A DNA stretch of 14,168 nucleotides from an uncultured Caulobacterales bacterium (GTDB taxonomy: Bacteria; Pseudomonadota; Alphaproteobacteria; Caulobacterales; Caulobacteraceae): positions 1 through 14,168 of the forward strand of contig CAISYT010000069.1 of NCBI GenBank assembly GCA_903889785.1, in the 5' to 3' direction. Shown piece by piece: positions 13,064 to 14,168 of this stretch. A program made the translations under genes and the position numbers. Within the stretch, counting starts at the first letter, position 1; each line of letters opens with the position of its first letter. Below the pieces are notes generated by a model. It had not been told where the DNA came from. It worked only from the letters and a program-made list of their open reading frames with translations, and made no database searches.

Positions 13064-14168
13064 ATGACCGAAAAAGCCTTCATCCGCGTGCGTGGTGCCC
13101 GCGAGCACAATCTCAAGGACGTCAGCGTCGATATACCGCGCGGGGAGCTGGTGGTGATCACTGGCCTATCGGGGTCGGGCAAGAGCTCGCTCGCCTTCGA
13201 CACCATCTACGCGGAAGGTCAGCGGCGCTATGTCGAAAGCCTTTCGGCCTATGCGCGTCAATTCCTGGAACTCATGGGCAAGCCGGACGTCGATCTGATC
13301 GACGGCCTGTCGCCAGCCATTTCCATCGAACAGAAGACAACCAGCAAGAACCCGCGCTCCACCGTCGGCACGGTGACCGAGATCCACGATTACATGCGCC
13401 TGCTTTGGGCGCGGGTGGGCGTGCCGCACTCGCCCACCACGGGCCTGCCCATTGAGAGCCAGACCGTCAGCCAGATGGTCGACAAGCTGACCGCCCTGCC
13501 CGACGGCGAGCGGCTCTATCTGCTCGCCCCCGTGGTGAGCGACCGCAAGGGCGAGTACCGCAAGGAAATCGCTGAATGGCAAAAGGCTGGGTTTCAGCGC
13601 CTGAAAGTCGACGGGGCCTACTATCCGATCGAAGACGCTCCGGTCCTCGACAAGAAGTACAAGCATGACATCGACGTGGTGGTCGACCGGCTGGTGACAA
13701 AAGCCGGTATGGAGGCGCGCTACGCCGAGAGCCTTGAGACCGCCCTCCGCCTCGCCGACGGTCTGGCAGTGGCGGAATGGGCCAGCGCACCTGAGGGCGA
13801 GCCACCGCGCCAGTTGCTGTTTTCTGAGCGCTTCGCCTGCCCGGTCAGTGGTTTCACCATCAGCGAAATCGAGCCGCGGCTTTTCTCATTCAACAACCCG
13901 GCCGGAGCCTGCCCGGCCTGCGACGGTCTAGGCCTGAAGCTCAAGTTTGACGTCGACAAGGTCGTGCCCGACAAGGACAAAAGCCTACACAAGGGCGCGA
14001 TTGCTCCCTGGGCACGCGGCCCCTCGCCGCTTTACACCCAGACCCTACAGGCGCTGAGCGGCCACTTCGGCTTCTCGATGGACAAGCCCTGGCGCGATCT
14101 GGACTCGGCGGCGCGGGAGATCGTGCTGCAAGGCTCGGGAACCGAGAAGATCAAGTTCGTCTATGACG
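13064..14168 (+). CDS. uvrA: UvrA, excinuclease ABC subunit A, N-terminal part
   Basis: The frame opens at ATG 13064 and is still open at the window end after 368 codons; the full protein is usually about 940-970 residues. The N-terminal ATPase half shows Walker A GLSGSGKSS (34-42), the characteristic YVESLSAYARQFL (56-68), and SIEQKTTSKNPRSTVGT (87-103). It also shows the UvrB-binding and insertion regions and EIEPRLFSFNNP (268-279). The first zinc site reads CPVS...CPAC (Cys259, Ser262, Cys283, Cys286), so one cysteine is serine. UvrA scans DNA for bulky damage and loads UvrB in nucleotide excision repair. The ribosome site is weak (GAGCCCAG). Confidence 0.96.
   Translation, partial: MTEKAFIRVRGAREHNLKDVSVDIPRGELVVITGLSGSGKSSLAFDTIYAEGQRRYVESLSAYARQFLELMGKPDVDLIDGLSPAISIEQKTTSKNPRSTVGTVTEIHDYMRLLWARVGVPHSPTTGLPIESQTVSQMVDKLTALPDGERLYLLAPVVSDRKGEYRKEIAEWQKAGFQRLKVDGAYYPIEDAPVLDKKYKHDIDVVVDRLVTKAGMEARYAESLETALRLADGLAVAEWASAPEGEPPRQLLFSERFACPVSGFTISEIEPRLFSFNNPAGACPACDGLGLKLKFDVDKVVPDKDKSLHKGAIAPWARGPSPLYTQTLQALSGHFGFSMDKPWRDLDSAAREIVLQGSGTEKIKFVYD

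Overview
The window looks like a stretch of alphaproteobacterial chromosome, most probably from the Caulobacterales. It is GC-rich, and its protein-coding genes resemble alphaproteobacterial families: a DksA that keeps only one of the four zinc-finger cysteines, a UvrA with the CPVSG variant of the first zinc site, a 7Fe FdxA paired with a 275-residue ferredoxin-NADP reductase, and a TolC-type channel next to a PCMT-like protein. This placement is inference from the families; no search was run.

Layout. Bases 1-1462 (minus strand) hold the N-terminal part of a TolC-family outer membrane channel and, upstream of it, a PCMT-like protein whose SAM motif is degenerate. A tRNA-Cys follows at 1543-1616. 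A malate/L-lactate dehydrogenase-family gene at 1744-2819 is broken by what appears to be a 5-base tandem duplication. A tRNA-Asn with a good promoter lies at 2961-3082. Bases 3083-3530 are gene-free and carry three inverted repeats and a CTG run. Then come a DUF6134-like exported protein and a 34-residue membrane peptide (3531-4285), a decayed c-type cytochrome gene (4318-4899, minus), and a tightly overlapping minus-strand operon at 9286-4982: envelope lipoprotein, Atm1-type ABC exporter, RsmC-like 16S rRNA methyltransferase, RsuA-type pseudouridine synthase. Each junction in that operon is a 4-base start/stop overlap.

The second half holds a LOG-family phosphoribohydrolase (plus), a DksA-GNAT pair (minus) with a recognisable promoter, the redox pair fdxA (minus) and fpr (plus) divergent over a 215-base gap, a gene-poor 525-base stretch with a probable small pseudogene and two hairpins, and the start of uvrA running off the right end.

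Most intact genes are housekeeping: rRNA modification, stringent-response transcription control, electron transfer, excision repair. I see no CRISPR array, insertion sequence, prophage or defence island, and no convincing undescribed multi-gene system. The most unusual points are three decayed loci within 14 kb, the mixed envelope/rRNA-modification operon, and the structured non-coding stretches at 3083-3530 and 12850-13063.
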